Source: Planctomonas deserti
GTDB lineage: Bacteria > Actinomycetota > Actinomycetes > Actinomycetales > Microbacteriaceae
Length of the DNA stretch: 64,000 bases
Direction: 5' to 3'
Assembly: GCF_003067705.1 (NCBI RefSeq)
Contig: NZ_QANL01000003.1
Span: 1-64,000, forward strand
The number at the start of each line of letters is the position of its first letter. Position 1 is the stretch's first letter. The notes below the pieces were generated by a model. It was not told where the DNA came from. It saw nothing but the letters and a program-made list of their open reading frames with translations, and searched no databases. Positions 19,365 through 27,611 of the stretch are shown here, in pieces. The position numbers were made by a program, and so were the translations under genes.

Positions 19365-20173
19365 CCGTGGAGCGCAACGACGGGCGGCATCCGCCCTCCG
19401 CCGATCGCGACCGGGTCGTGCTCGAGCTGCGGAGGGCCGGCTGCGTCTTCGCGGAGGAGGAGGCCGACCTGCTGCTCGCCGAGGCCGAGGACGCCCCGCA
19501 CCTCGGGCGGATGCTCGCCGAACGCGTCTCGGGCACGCCCCTGGAGCACGTGCTGGGCTGGACGGAGTTCGCCGGCCTGCGCATCCTCGTCGACCGCGGC
19601 GTCTTCGTGCCGCGGCAGCGCACGAGGCTGCTGGCGAGAGAGGCCGCCGCCCTCGCCGCCGCCGGGGACGTCGTCGTCGACCTCTGCTGCGGGTCAGGCG
19701 CGGTCGGGGCGGCCGTCGCCGCGGCCGTCCTGGGCATCCACCTGCACGCGGCCGACCTGGAGCCGGCGGCCGTGCGTTCCGCCCGCCGCAACCTCGAGCC
19801 GCTGGGCGGCCACGTGCACGAGGGCGATCTCTACGCGGCGCTGCCGCCCGCGATCCGCGGGCGGGTGCGGGTGCTGGCCGTCAACGCTCCCTACGTGCCG
19901 ACGGGGGAGATCGGCCGCATGCCGCCTGAGGCCCGCGAGCACGAGCCGCTCCTCGCCCTGGACGGCGGCGACGACGGGCTCGACGTGCACCGCAGGGTGG
20001 CGGCGGACGCCCGCTCCTGGCTGGCCGCTGGCGGATCGGTGGTGATCGAGGCGAGCAGGCCGCAGGCACCCGTGACGGCGGCGCTGTTCGAGCGCCGCGG
20101 GATGGCGGCCCGGGTCGTGATGGACGACGACCTCGACGCGACCGTCGTCGTGGCTACAGCGCCCGCGAGCTGA
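19361..20173 (+). CDS. PrmC/HemK-like N5-glutamine methyltransferase
   Basis: PrmC-type enzymes methylate glutamine, classically the GGQ of release factors. The 270-residue protein has the PrmC N-terminal linker (GTPLEHVLGWTEFAGL), PRQRTRLL, the SAM-binding VVDLCCGSGAVG (106-116) and the catalytic-loop block NAPYVPTGEI (175-184). The canonical NPPY is NAPY here, as in a side branch of the family annotated only as putative glutamine methyltransferases, so the substrate may not be RF1/RF2. The GTG start overlaps the upstream membrane-protein stop by 4 bp. Confidence 0.85.
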   Translation: MTVERNDGRHPPSADRDRVVLELRRAGCVFAEEEADLLLAEAEDAPHLGRMLAERVSGTPLEHVLGWTEFAGLRILVDRGVFVPRQRTRLLAREAAALAAAGDVVVDLCCGSGAVGAAVAAAVLGIHLHAADLEPAAVRSARRNLEPLGGHVHEGDLYAALPPAIRGRVRVLAVNAPYVPTGEIGRMPPEAREHEPLLALDGGDDGLDVHRRVAADARSWLAAGGSVVIEASRPQAPVTAALFERRGMAARVVMDDDLDATVVVATAPAS

Positions 20174-20197
20174 GCGCTCGCCCGCCCTGCCCCTGCC

Positions 20198-21598
20198 CTA
20201 CTTCTTGCCGGGGATCGCGGCGTCGTCGAACTTCTTCTTGTTCCGGCCGCCGGTGAAGTAGGTCGCCGCCCAGAGCACGACGCCGATCGCGAGCAGGACG
20301 CCGGCGATCTGGTACTGCTCCACCGGGCGACCCGACCAGGGCAGCACGAGGTAGGCGCAGGCGACGGCGCCGATGACCGGCAGGGGGGTCGGCGCCCGGA
20401 AATGCTTGTGCTCCACGGGATCCTTCCGCAGCACGAGCACGGTGCAGTTGACCACCGCGAACACCGCGAGCAGCAGCAGCGACGTCGTGCCGCCGAGGAG
20501 GGCGACGACGGGGTTGTCGGAGTCGAGGGAGAGGAATGTGATCAGGCCGATCGCGATGGCCGTGGTGAAGAGGATCGCCGCGTACGGGGTGCGACGCGTC
20601 GGGTGCACCTTCGACAGGAAGCGGGGCAGGATGCCGTGCTTGCTGATGCCGTAGATCAGGCGGCTCGCCATCATCATGTTGATCAGCGCGCTGTTGCCTA
20701 CCGCGAAGAGCGAGATGAACGGCAGGACCGCGGTGATGGGGAAGTCGGGCGCCGCGGTCTGCACGACCGTGACGAGCGGGGTGGCGTTGCCGGCCAGCTC
20801 GCCGATCGGCACGATCGCGACCGCGCAGATGGAAACGAGCACGTAGATGACGGCCGTGATGCCGAGTCCGGTGAACATGATTCGCGGGAAGATGCGGCTC
20901 GGATCCTTCGTCTCCTCGGCCATGTTCACCGAGTCCTCGAAGCCGACCATGGCGAAGAACGCGAGCGAGGTCGCCGTCGTCACGGCCAGGAAGACGTTCT
21001 TGTCGTCGGGGGTGTCGAAGGCCACGACGCGGGAGAAGTCGGCGGCGCCGCCGGCGATGGCCCAGAAGCTGATGAGGATGACGAGCAGGAGGCCGGAGAG
21101 CTCCACCATCGTGAGCACGACGTTGAGGCCGACGCTCTCCGCGACCCCGCGGAAGTTCACGGCGGTCACGAGCAGCATGAAGCAGAGCGCGATGAGCAGC
21201 AGCGTGCCCGGGCCGCCCTCGAGCCCGAACCCGGTGACGAAGTTGGCGGCGAAGGCGCCGGACGCGGCCGACGCGGACGTGATGCCCGACGCCATGACCG
21301 TGAAGCAGACCAGGAAGGTGACGAAGTGGATGCCGAACGCCTTGTGCACGTACAGGGCGGCGCCCGCCGCCTGCGGGTACTTCGTGACGAGCTCCAGGTA
21401 GGAGCAGGCCGTGATCGCCGCCACCGTGAACGCGACGATGAACGGCAGCCACGCCGCCCCGCCCACCTCGGCCGCGACCTGCCCGGTGAGGGCGTAGATG
21501 CCCGTGCCGAGGATGTCGCCCACCACGAACAGGAGCAGCAGTTTCGGGCCGAGGACCCGCTTCAGTTCCGGCTGCTCGGTCTTCTCCGCAAGTGCCAT
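20198..21598 (-). CDS. APC superfamily amino acid permease
   Basis: The 466-residue protein has 12 hydrophobic segments and opens with VLGPKLLLLFVVGDILGTGIYALTG, the unwound first helix (GxG) of APC transporters. The consensus GFEDSVNMAEETKDPSR in the middle marks helix 6 and its following loop. Amino acid import by proton symport or exchange is the family role; no specific substrate can be named. The ATG at 21598 (MALAEKTEQ) follows GAGAGGATC; longer in-frame starts are not supported. It is convergent with the methyltransferase gene, 24 bp apart. Confidence 0.9.
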   Translation of the reverse strand: MALAEKTEQPELKRVLGPKLLLLFVVGDILGTGIYALTGQVAAEVGGAAWLPFIVAFTVAAITACSYLELVTKYPQAAGAALYVHKAFGIHFVTFLVCFTVMASGITSASAASGAFAANFVTGFGLEGGPGTLLLIALCFMLLVTAVNFRGVAESVGLNVVLTMVELSGLLLVILISFWAIAGGAADFSRVVAFDTPDDKNVFLAVTTATSLAFFAMVGFEDSVNMAEETKDPSRIFPRIMFTGLGITAVIYVLVSICAVAIVPIGELAGNATPLVTVVQTAAPDFPITAVLPFISLFAVGNSALINMMMASRLIYGISKHGILPRFLSKVHPTRRTPYAAILFTTAIAIGLITFLSLDSDNPVVALLGGTTSLLLLAVFAVVNCTVLVLRKDPVEHKHFRAPTPLPVIGAVACAYLVLPWSGRPVEQYQIAGVLLAIGVVLWAATYFTGGRNKKKFDDAAIPGKK

Positions 21599-21789
21599 GT
21601 CGATCGGATCCTCTCGATACGGAGGCTGCACGGCCTCGGAATGAGTCGGTGAACGCCTGGCAGCAGTCTCTACCCGTCCGGGGCCCGGTGCCAGGGAAGT
21701 GAACATTCCGAAACATGCTGGTTACGCGGAATCCGGCTTCGGACACGGGCTGTGCCGGTTCCCGCGGCCCGGCAGTCCGACCGTCGCGG

Positions 21790-22668
21790 TCACGGACCGT
21801 CGAGCAGCACCTGCTCGACGGTCCGCCGGGCGAGAGCGACGAATCCGGGATTCGTCTCGGCGTAGTAGGGGATGATCATGGCCGCCTGATGAAGGGCGTA
21901 TCCGCGGGCGCGGCGCCACATCTGCTCGTCCATGTCGAGCTCCTCGCGGTAGACCGATCGGCCGGCGGGGCCGAAGACGGCCCAGGCGGCGATCACGTCC
22001 GCCGCCGGATCGCCCACGCCGGCGCCGCCGAAGTCGAGCACGGCGGTCAGCCGGCCGGAGCGGGTCAGGAGGTTGGGGCGGAGGAGGTCGGTGTGAATCC
22101 ACACCGCGTCGCCCCGCCACGGGTCGGTTCTCAGCGCGTCGTCCCACGCGCGGTGGGCGGCATCGGCATCAATGGCGGACCGCGCCTGTTCGATGGCGGC
22201 ACGGGTCCCCTCATCGAGTTCGCGGAGCGGTCGGCGACCGGCGGGCGGGGCGCCCGCGGGGTCGAGGCGACGCAGCGCGCGCACGAAGCGGGCGAGGTCG
22301 CGCGCCGCCCGCGGCTCGTCACCCGGGGGAGCGTCGGCGTACGGCTCGCCCTCGATCCAGCGGTAGATCGCCCATCCGAACGGGTAGGCGGCGGTGGCCT
22401 GCCCCGCCGCAACGGGCCGCGGGATGTCGAGGGGAAGCTGCGGGGCGAGCCAGGGCAGCCAGCGCTGCTCGCGTTCCAGGTCGGCGGCCCAGGCGGCCAT
22501 CCGAGGGAGCCGAGCGTAGAGATCCCCGCCGATCCGGTACACCGCGTTCACCGTTCCCGTCGATCGCACCTCGGCGACGGGCAGCCGCGCGAGGGCGGGG
22601 AACTGCTCGGCGACGAGCCGCGCCACGAGGTCGGCGTCGATGGCGGCCTCGCCCGCGTGCATCCTCAT
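21790..22668 (-). CDS. Aminoglycoside phosphotransferase-like kinase (APH), first
   Basis: The 292-residue protein has the APH/choline-kinase fold: a nucleotide-binding N lobe with VYRIGGDLYARLPRM, then the catalytic loop VWIHTDLLRPNLL (HxDxxxxN type) and the metal-binding LDFGGAGVGDPAAD. Proteins of this group phosphorylate hydroxyls of small molecules; antibiotic resistance should not be assumed. It starts 28 bp after the DinB gene on the same strand, forming a likely operon. Its last ten codons form part of a perfect 14-bp hairpin. Confidence 0.88.
   Translation of the reverse strand: MRMHAGEAAIDADLVARLVAEQFPALARLPVAEVRSTGTVNAVYRIGGDLYARLPRMAAWAADLEREQRWLPWLAPQLPLDIPRPVAAGQATAAYPFGWAIYRWIEGEPYADAPPGDEPRAARDLARFVRALRRLDPAGAPPAGRRPLRELDEGTRAAIEQARSAIDADAAHRAWDDALRTDPWRGDAVWIHTDLLRPNLLTRSGRLTAVLDFGGAGVGDPAADVIAAWAVFGPAGRSVYREELDMDEQMWRRARGYALHQAAMIIPYYAETNPGFVALARRTVEQVLLDGP
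21794..21824 (-). terminator. Perfect 14-bp hairpin inside the APH 3' end
   Basis: GGACCGTCGAGCAG (21794-21807) and CTGCTCGACGGTCC (21811-21824) pair perfectly around a 3-nt loop. The structure lies within the last codons of the phosphotransferase gene (stop 21790-21792). It has no T tract, so it may act as a stability element or factor-dependent terminator. Confidence 0.45.
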
Positions 22669-22696
22669 CTGGCCGGCGACTTCGCTGCGGCGGGCG

Positions 22697-23287
22697 TCAG
22701 CGGCCGCCTGCCGACCGGGCGGTCCGTTCGAGCCGCTCCCGGTAGTCGTTCCACCACGCCTCGTCCATCTCGGGCAGGTTGCTCACCCCCTGCCGGAGAC
22801 CCGCCGCGCCGTCGATGAGCTCGCGCGCGATGTCGGCGTGGCCCGCGTGGCGCTGATTCTCGGCGATCATGTGCACGAGGATGCGGTGCAGCGTCACCGA
22901 ACGCCGGTCCGCCGCCCACCACGCCACCGTGCCGGGGGAGTCGAGGTCGAGCGCGGCGATGGTGGCGTCGGAGTGCGCCCAGACCCGACGGTAGAGGCCC
23001 ACCACGGACTCGCGGGACTCCTCCGCCGTCGCCCACATGTCGGCGTTCGGCTCGGCGTCGTCGGCCATCCAGGGCAGCGGCTCGGGGAACGGCCGGCCGA
23101 ACGTGTCCCCGAGGTAGCCGGCCTCCACGCTCGCGACGTGCTTGACGAGCCCCAGCAGATTCGTCCCGGTGGGCACGACCGGCCGCCGGATGTCGTACTC
23201 GTCCAGCCCCTCGAGCTTCCACAGCAGCGCGTCCCTGCCGCTCTGAAGGTAGTGCTGCAGGTGCGCCTTCGCCTCGCTGTCATCCAT
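22697..23287 (-). CDS. DinB/DUF664 family protein
   Basis: The 196-residue protein fits the DinB four-helix fold: HLQHYLQSGRDALLWKLEGLDEYDIRRPVVPTGTNLLGLVKH with the first metal-ligand His, then LHRILVHMIAENQRHAGHADIARE with the two further His residues. DinB proteins include metal-dependent thiol transferases (mycothiol or bacillithiol dependent). Actinobacteria use mycothiol, so a mycothiol-dependent role is plausible but inferred. TACGGT (23295-23300, minus strand) lies 7 nt from the ATG, suggesting a leaderless start. Confidence 0.85.
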   Translation of the reverse strand: MDDSEAKAHLQHYLQSGRDALLWKLEGLDEYDIRRPVVPTGTNLLGLVKHVASVEAGYLGDTFGRPFPEPLPWMADDAEPNADMWATAEESRESVVGLYRRVWAHSDATIAALDLDSPGTVAWWAADRRSVTLHRILVHMIAENQRHAGHADIARELIDGAAGLRQGVSNLPEMDEAWWNDYRERLERTARSAGGR

Positions 23288-23344
23288 GGAGGCAACCGTA
23301 TCGGCGGGGTGGAGCAGGCCGCAGGATCACGGAGGGGGAAAAGC

Positions 23345-23382
23345 GGAACGGGAGCCGGGGAAAGAACCCCGGCTCCCGTTCC
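23345..23382 (-). terminator. Intrinsic terminator of the M6 protease gene
   Basis: A perfect 16-bp stem, GGAACGGGAGCCGGGG (23345-23360) with its complement at 23367-23382 and a 6-nt loop, lies 28 bp past the stop at 23410. On the minus strand it is followed by GCTTTTCC. This is the strongest hairpin in the window. Confidence 0.85.
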
Positions 23383-23409
23383 CCGGGCGGTTGGCCCGGT
23401 GGTGGTGCG

Positions 23410-25209
23410 TCAGTCGACGGCTACCGTCATCATCCCCTGCGAGTTGCTGGAGACGACCTTGATCGTCGTGCCCGTTCCGGCCACGCGCACGCTGCCCTGC
23501 GGGTTGGCCGCGTCGTAGTACCGGTTGGGGTCGGTGTCGTCGAACACCGGCACGGCGGGCTGCGACCCGACGGTCAGCGTGGTCATCCCCGCCGCCGTCT
23601 CACGGTGCAGGCTGATCGGATCCGTCGCCTGCCGGCCGAAGGTGGCGTCGAAGGTCTGGATGCGGTTACGGGCGACCGTTCCGTCGGACCAGGTGAGGGC
23701 CTTCGGGTGGGCGTCGACGGGCAGAGCCAGGCCCGCGCCCGGGTGCTGCCTCGTGTTGTTGTTGCGCTGGGCCGTGTTCCAGTACGTGATGCTCAGCCCG
23801 TCCTGGTAGGGGAAGTGCTCCACCCGGTCCGGCGAGCTGGTCAGCCAGCCGAAGTTGTACGGACCCTGGGCGAGGGTCGCGTCGTAGCCCAGGTACTGCC
23901 GGTTCTCGGCGATGTAGAAGCGGCCGTTGCCCTGCTCGTCCTCGGGCAGAACGACGACGAGCGCCTGCTGCTGCTTGGTCGAGTGGAACGCCGGGCCCAG
24001 CTTGTGGGTCGAGCGCTCGCCGGCGGTGGCCACGTCGTAATCGAGCCAGCCGAGCTGAAGCTTCTCCCAGGCGCCCATGTGGTTGGGGGTGGTGCCGATG
24101 GCGCCGTCCCCGTGGCTCAGCCAGGATCCGGAGCTCATGAGCGTCCAGAAGCCCGTGCCGTTCTCGCCGCCGCTGGTGTCGTACAGGTCCGGCAGACCGA
24201 GGTCATGGCCGTACTCGTGCGCGAAGACGCCGAGCCCGCCGTTCTCCGGCTCGGTCGTGTAGTCGCGGATCCAGACGTCGGAGTCGCCGATCTTGACACC
24301 GCCGAACGGGTTCGCGGAGGGACCGTCGGTGCCGCGCCCGGCCTGGTTGACCGCCCAGCGGTGCGACCAGATGGTGTCGGTCGACGCGCCGGCCTCCTCG
24401 CCCTCCCCGGCGTGGATCGCCTGGAAGTGGTCGATGTAGCCGTCGGCCTCCGCGAAGTCGCCGTCGCCGTCGTAGTCGTAGCGGTCCCATTTGTCGAACG
24501 ACGCCAGGTACTCGTCGATCTCCGCGGCGGTCTTGCCCGACGCGATCTGGGCGTCGTACCAGGCGTTCGCCGCGTCCTGCACGAACCGGGTCATGTCCTC
24601 CTGGCTCTCCGTCTCGCCGTAGCTGGCGGAGGCGTAGGGAACGGTCACCCAGTCGCTGACGTCGCCGTCGACCGTGTAGCGGCCGCTCGACATCTCCTCG
24701 TAGAGGCCCTTCAGGGACTCGCCCTCCTCGCCGAAGAACATGTCGAGGTAGTGCTCGCGGTCGAAGTCGGCCGTCCAGTACGTCGAGTTGTCCTTCGTGC
24801 GGTCGGGGGCCGGAATCTCGTTGTGCACCGGTCCGGCCGGAGCGGCCGGGAATCGCGGGTCGGTCTTGGTTCCGAAGTCGATGAGGAACGACAGGATGTT
24901 GTCGCTCGACTGGACCCCGTACTGCGCCCACTGGCCGGGCGCGACGCGCACGGCCTGCGATCCGCCGCGGTTCTGGACCGCGGCCTTCCCCTGGACGACA
25001 AGCTCCGTCGCCTTCTGGTTGAGCTCGCGGCGCTCGGCCTCGGCGGCGTCCGGGCGGTCGTCCACCCGGGCCGCCGACGCGCTGTCCGCCCCTGCTGCGC
25101 CCGTCGCGCCGAACGCCGACGGTGCCGCGGCGGCGGGCATGCTGATCATTGTGGTGAGCAGGGCGGCGATCGCCACCCCTCCCGCCACGGGAATGGAATT
25201 TCTTCTCAC
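23410..25209 (-). CDS. Secreted M6-family metalloprotease (immune inhibitor A-like)
   Basis: The 599-residue protein starts with a Sec signal peptide (MRRNSIPVAGGVAIAALLTT, Ala-rich cleavage region near 25-30). The zinc site is HEYGHDLGLPDLYD (His331, Glu332, His335), the extended HExxHxxGxxD of M6/InhA peptidases, followed by a Met-turn-like FWTLMSSGSW. An acidic DYDGDGDFAEADG segment (about 245-257) looks like a calcium loop. The C-terminal 100 residues form a beta-rich domain. It is expected to degrade extracellular proteins. GTG 25209 follows AAGAGGGG. It lies downstream of a sortase-anchored nucleotidase on the same strand, with two hairpins between. Confidence 0.92.
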   Translation of the reverse strand: MRRNSIPVAGGVAIAALLTTMISMPAAAAPSAFGATGAAGADSASAARVDDRPDAAEAERRELNQKATELVVQGKAAVQNRGGSQAVRVAPGQWAQYGVQSSDNILSFLIDFGTKTDPRFPAAPAGPVHNEIPAPDRTKDNSTYWTADFDREHYLDMFFGEEGESLKGLYEEMSSGRYTVDGDVSDWVTVPYASASYGETESQEDMTRFVQDAANAWYDAQIASGKTAAEIDEYLASFDKWDRYDYDGDGDFAEADGYIDHFQAIHAGEGEEAGASTDTIWSHRWAVNQAGRGTDGPSANPFGGVKIGDSDVWIRDYTTEPENGGLGVFAHEYGHDLGLPDLYDTSGGENGTGFWTLMSSGSWLSHGDGAIGTTPNHMGAWEKLQLGWLDYDVATAGERSTHKLGPAFHSTKQQQALVVVLPEDEQGNGRFYIAENRQYLGYDATLAQGPYNFGWLTSSPDRVEHFPYQDGLSITYWNTAQRNNNTRQHPGAGLALPVDAHPKALTWSDGTVARNRIQTFDATFGRQATDPISLHRETAAGMTTLTVGSQPAVPVFDDTDPNRYYDAANPQGSVRVAGTGTTIKVVSSNSQGMMTVAVD

Positions 25210-25240
25210 AGATAGACCCCTCTTAGGTGTGATGAAGGTC

Positions 25241-25294
25241 GAGCCGGGCCCGATCGGCCCGGCTCGGGATGCGCCCCGGATCGCTCCGGGGCGC
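25241..25294 (-). terminator. Two tandem hairpins after the 5'-nucleotidase
   Basis: GAGCCGGGCC/GGCCCGGCTC (25241-25250, 25256-25265, 5-nt loop) and GCGCCCCGGA/TCCGGGGCGC (25271-25280, 25285-25294, 4-nt loop) are both perfect 10-bp stems, 8 bp past the nucleotidase stop. They likely end that transcript and separate it from the M6 protease gene. No strong T run follows. Confidence 0.65.
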
Positions 25295-25302
25295 GTGTCC
25301 CG

Positions 25303-27441
25303 CTACGCCGTCCGGCGACGCGAGACCAGCCAGAAGCCGGTGCCCAGCGCCAGCAGCACCGCGGCCAGCCCCCCGAGCGGGAGAGCGGACCCGGTACCCG
25401 TCCAAGCGAGAACCCCGGAATCAGTGTCGCGATGCGCACCGACATTCGTGCCCGGAGCCGCCGTTCCGTTCCCGGATCCGTCGCCGGCACCCCCTGCGCC
25501 ACTGCCCGAGCCGCTGCCCGGCGCGGGAGCCGGCGTGGGCGCGTCCGTCGGACCGGTCGGGTCGCCCGGCACCGTGGGCACCGTCGGCTCGGTGGGCGTC
25601 GGGGTGGGGTCCGTGGGAACCGGGGTCGGCGTCGGCTCGGCGGCCGACGTGACCAGCGTCCAGTTCGGGTCGAAGAAGTCTGCCGGGTCGATCGTGCCCT
25701 GCTCGCCTGCCCAGTCGATGAGGAGCTGGCGGATCTCCTGCAGCTCGTCGTAGACAACGGGCGCCGTGGCGATGTGCGGGAAGCCCCCGCCACCGCTCGC
25801 GCGGTAGTTGTTGACCGCGACCACGAAGCGGGCGTCCGCCGCGACGGGCGTGCCGTCGGGCATGGCCAGCCCGACGATGCGCGAGCCGACCGGCTGGCTG
25901 ATGTCGATCGTGTAGTCGACGCCCGACAGGATGTCGTAGTTGTAGTCGGGGATGCCGTTCGGAGTCTCCGGGTACACCGCGTTGGTGCCCGTCTCCGGGT
26001 CGAAGGTGCTCCCCGGAGCGACCTGCGCGAAGTAGCGCGCCGAGTACTCGAGGTAGTCCTTGACCTGCGCGCCCGTCATCTCGACGCCGCGCAGGGTGTT
26101 CTCGTAGATGTAGAGACCTGCGATGTCGCGGATGGTCACCTCACCCTCAGGGAAGAGGGCGGTGCGGGAGAACGGCGAGGCCTGCGACAGCACCGGCACG
26201 TCCGCGAGGTCCCCGGCGTCGAGAGCCTCGTCCACCGTCTCGGCCTGGACGTTGTTGATGAAGTCGATGATCGCGGTGTCCTCGTACCGCGAGGTGGCGG
26301 CGGGAAGCTCGGTCACCGACCGGGCCACCGGCGTGTTGACGTAGTCGACCGTCGTCCGGTGCTCGTCCGCGAGGGCGGCGACGACGTCAGGGTCCTCCTC
26401 GGCGACCTCGCTGCCGTAGTGGGCGACCGTGCTCGGCTCGTTGCCGTCCGACCAGTCGACCCGGTATCCGCCCGCCTCGGCGTCCGGCACGAGGTTCATG
26501 GTGACCTCGGTCACGCCCTGCGCCCAGCGGTAGGGCTGCGTCACGAGCACGAGCTCGCCGGCGACGTTGGTGTAGATGGTCTCGGGCGCATCCTGGTGCG
26601 TGTGACCGGCGACCATCACGTCGATCCCGGGCACCTGCGTCGCGATGTTGTTGACGGTGTTCTCGTTCAGGTCGACGGGGTCGTAGTCGGCGTCCGACAC
26701 GGTCCCGACGCCGGTGTGCGCGAGCACGACCACGACGTCGGCCTGCTCGTCCACGATCGGCACCCACTGCTTGGCGGCCTCGACCATGTCCTCAAACTCG
26801 AGCACGCCCTCGACATTCGCCTTGTCCCAGATGCGCACACCGGGGGTGACGAGGCCGAGCACGCCGATCGTGACGTCCTCGCCGTCGATGGTGCGGTGCA
26901 CGAGCGTGTACGGCTCGTGGTACGGCTCGCCCGTCGCGACGTCGAGGACGTTCGCGCCGAGCAGGGGCGCGTCGAGGTCGCCCTCGTAGGCGCCGAGCAT
27001 GTCGAGCCCGTAGTTGTACTCGTGGTTGCCCACGACCTGCGCGTCGTACCCGATGGCGTTGAACGCCTGGGCCATGGGGTGGGTGGTCGTGCCGTCCAGC
27101 ACGCCCGCCGCCCCGGCGCCCATGCCGTAGTAGTAGGTCAGCGGCGTGCCCTGGATGGCGTCGCCGTTGTCCACGACGAGCACCGAGTCGTCGCCCTTCG
27201 CGGCGCGGACCTCGTCGACGACCGTGCCGACGCGGGTGAGACCGCGCACGTTGGTGCCCTCGTTCGCCCTGTTGGCGAAGTAGTCCCAGTTGGTGACGTT
27301 GCCGTGGGTGTCCGTCGTGGACAGGAGGGTCAGCTCGAGCGCGTCGGGGGTCACCTCCGCGGCGGCTACCGCCGTGGGTGCCGTCAGGGCCACGCCGAGC
27401 GCGGCCAGGGTGAATGTTGCTGCTGTTCGACGAAGTCGCAT
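25303..27441 (-). CDS. Sortase-anchored bifunctional metallophosphatase/5'-nucleotidase
   Basis: The 712-residue protein has a Sec signal peptide (1-28), a calcineurin-type metallophosphatase domain (TDTHGNV 43-49, DNGDAIQGTP, GNHEYNYG, GHTHQ) and a 5'-nucleotidase C-terminal domain with NNYRASGGGGFPH. It then has a Thr/Pro-rich linker and a sorting signal: LAWTG at 678-682, a hydrophobic helix and SRRRTA. LAxTG is the class E sortase signal of actinobacteria, so the enzyme should be displayed on the wall, releasing phosphate and nucleosides from extracellular nucleotides. YGMGAG and the 2',3'-cyclic nucleotide phosphodiesterase type are possible alternatives in the same family. It is divergent from the subtilase at 27612. 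Confidence 0.92.
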   Translation of the reverse strand: MRLRRTAATFTLAALGVALTAPTAVAAAEVTPDALELTLLSTTDTHGNVTNWDYFANRANEGTNVRGLTRVGTVVDEVRAAKGDDSVLVVDNGDAIQGTPLTYYYGMGAGAAGVLDGTTTHPMAQAFNAIGYDAQVVGNHEYNYGLDMLGAYEGDLDAPLLGANVLDVATGEPYHEPYTLVHRTIDGEDVTIGVLGLVTPGVRIWDKANVEGVLEFEDMVEAAKQWVPIVDEQADVVVVLAHTGVGTVSDADYDPVDLNENTVNNIATQVPGIDVMVAGHTHQDAPETIYTNVAGELVLVTQPYRWAQGVTEVTMNLVPDAEAGGYRVDWSDGNEPSTVAHYGSEVAEEDPDVVAALADEHRTTVDYVNTPVARSVTELPAATSRYEDTAIIDFINNVQAETVDEALDAGDLADVPVLSQASPFSRTALFPEGEVTIRDIAGLYIYENTLRGVEMTGAQVKDYLEYSARYFAQVAPGSTFDPETGTNAVYPETPNGIPDYNYDILSGVDYTIDISQPVGSRIVGLAMPDGTPVAADARFVVAVNNYRASGGGGFPHIATAPVVYDELQEIRQLLIDWAGEQGTIDPADFFDPNWTLVTSAAEPTPTPVPTDPTPTPTEPTVPTVPGDPTGPTDAPTPAPAPGSGSGSGAGGAGDGSGNGTAAPGTNVGAHRDTDSGVLAWTGTGSALPLGGLAAVLLALGTGFWLVSRRRTA

Positions 27442-27480
27442 CAGGCTCCTGTCAGTGGGGGCGTCCGAACGGGTCGACGC

Positions 27481-27495
27481 TACAGACGGTCTGTA
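27481..27495. promoter_or_regulatory. 15-bp palindrome in the nucleotidase/subtilase divergent region
   Basis: TACAGAC-G-GTCTGTA is a perfect 7-1-7 inverted repeat, 40 bp from the nucleotidase start and 117 bp from the subtilase start. It is a candidate operator for one or both secreted enzymes. The binding factor is unknown. Confidence 0.45.
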
Positions 27496-27611
27496 AACAA
27501 TGCGTTACGGCGGCGGCCTTCCCGGCGAGGACGGTTCCCGAATGTCGGAGGCGCCTGCGAGGGTCGTTCTCGCCCCCATTTCGGGGTTGGGGAAATAAGT
27601 AAGGGGAACTC

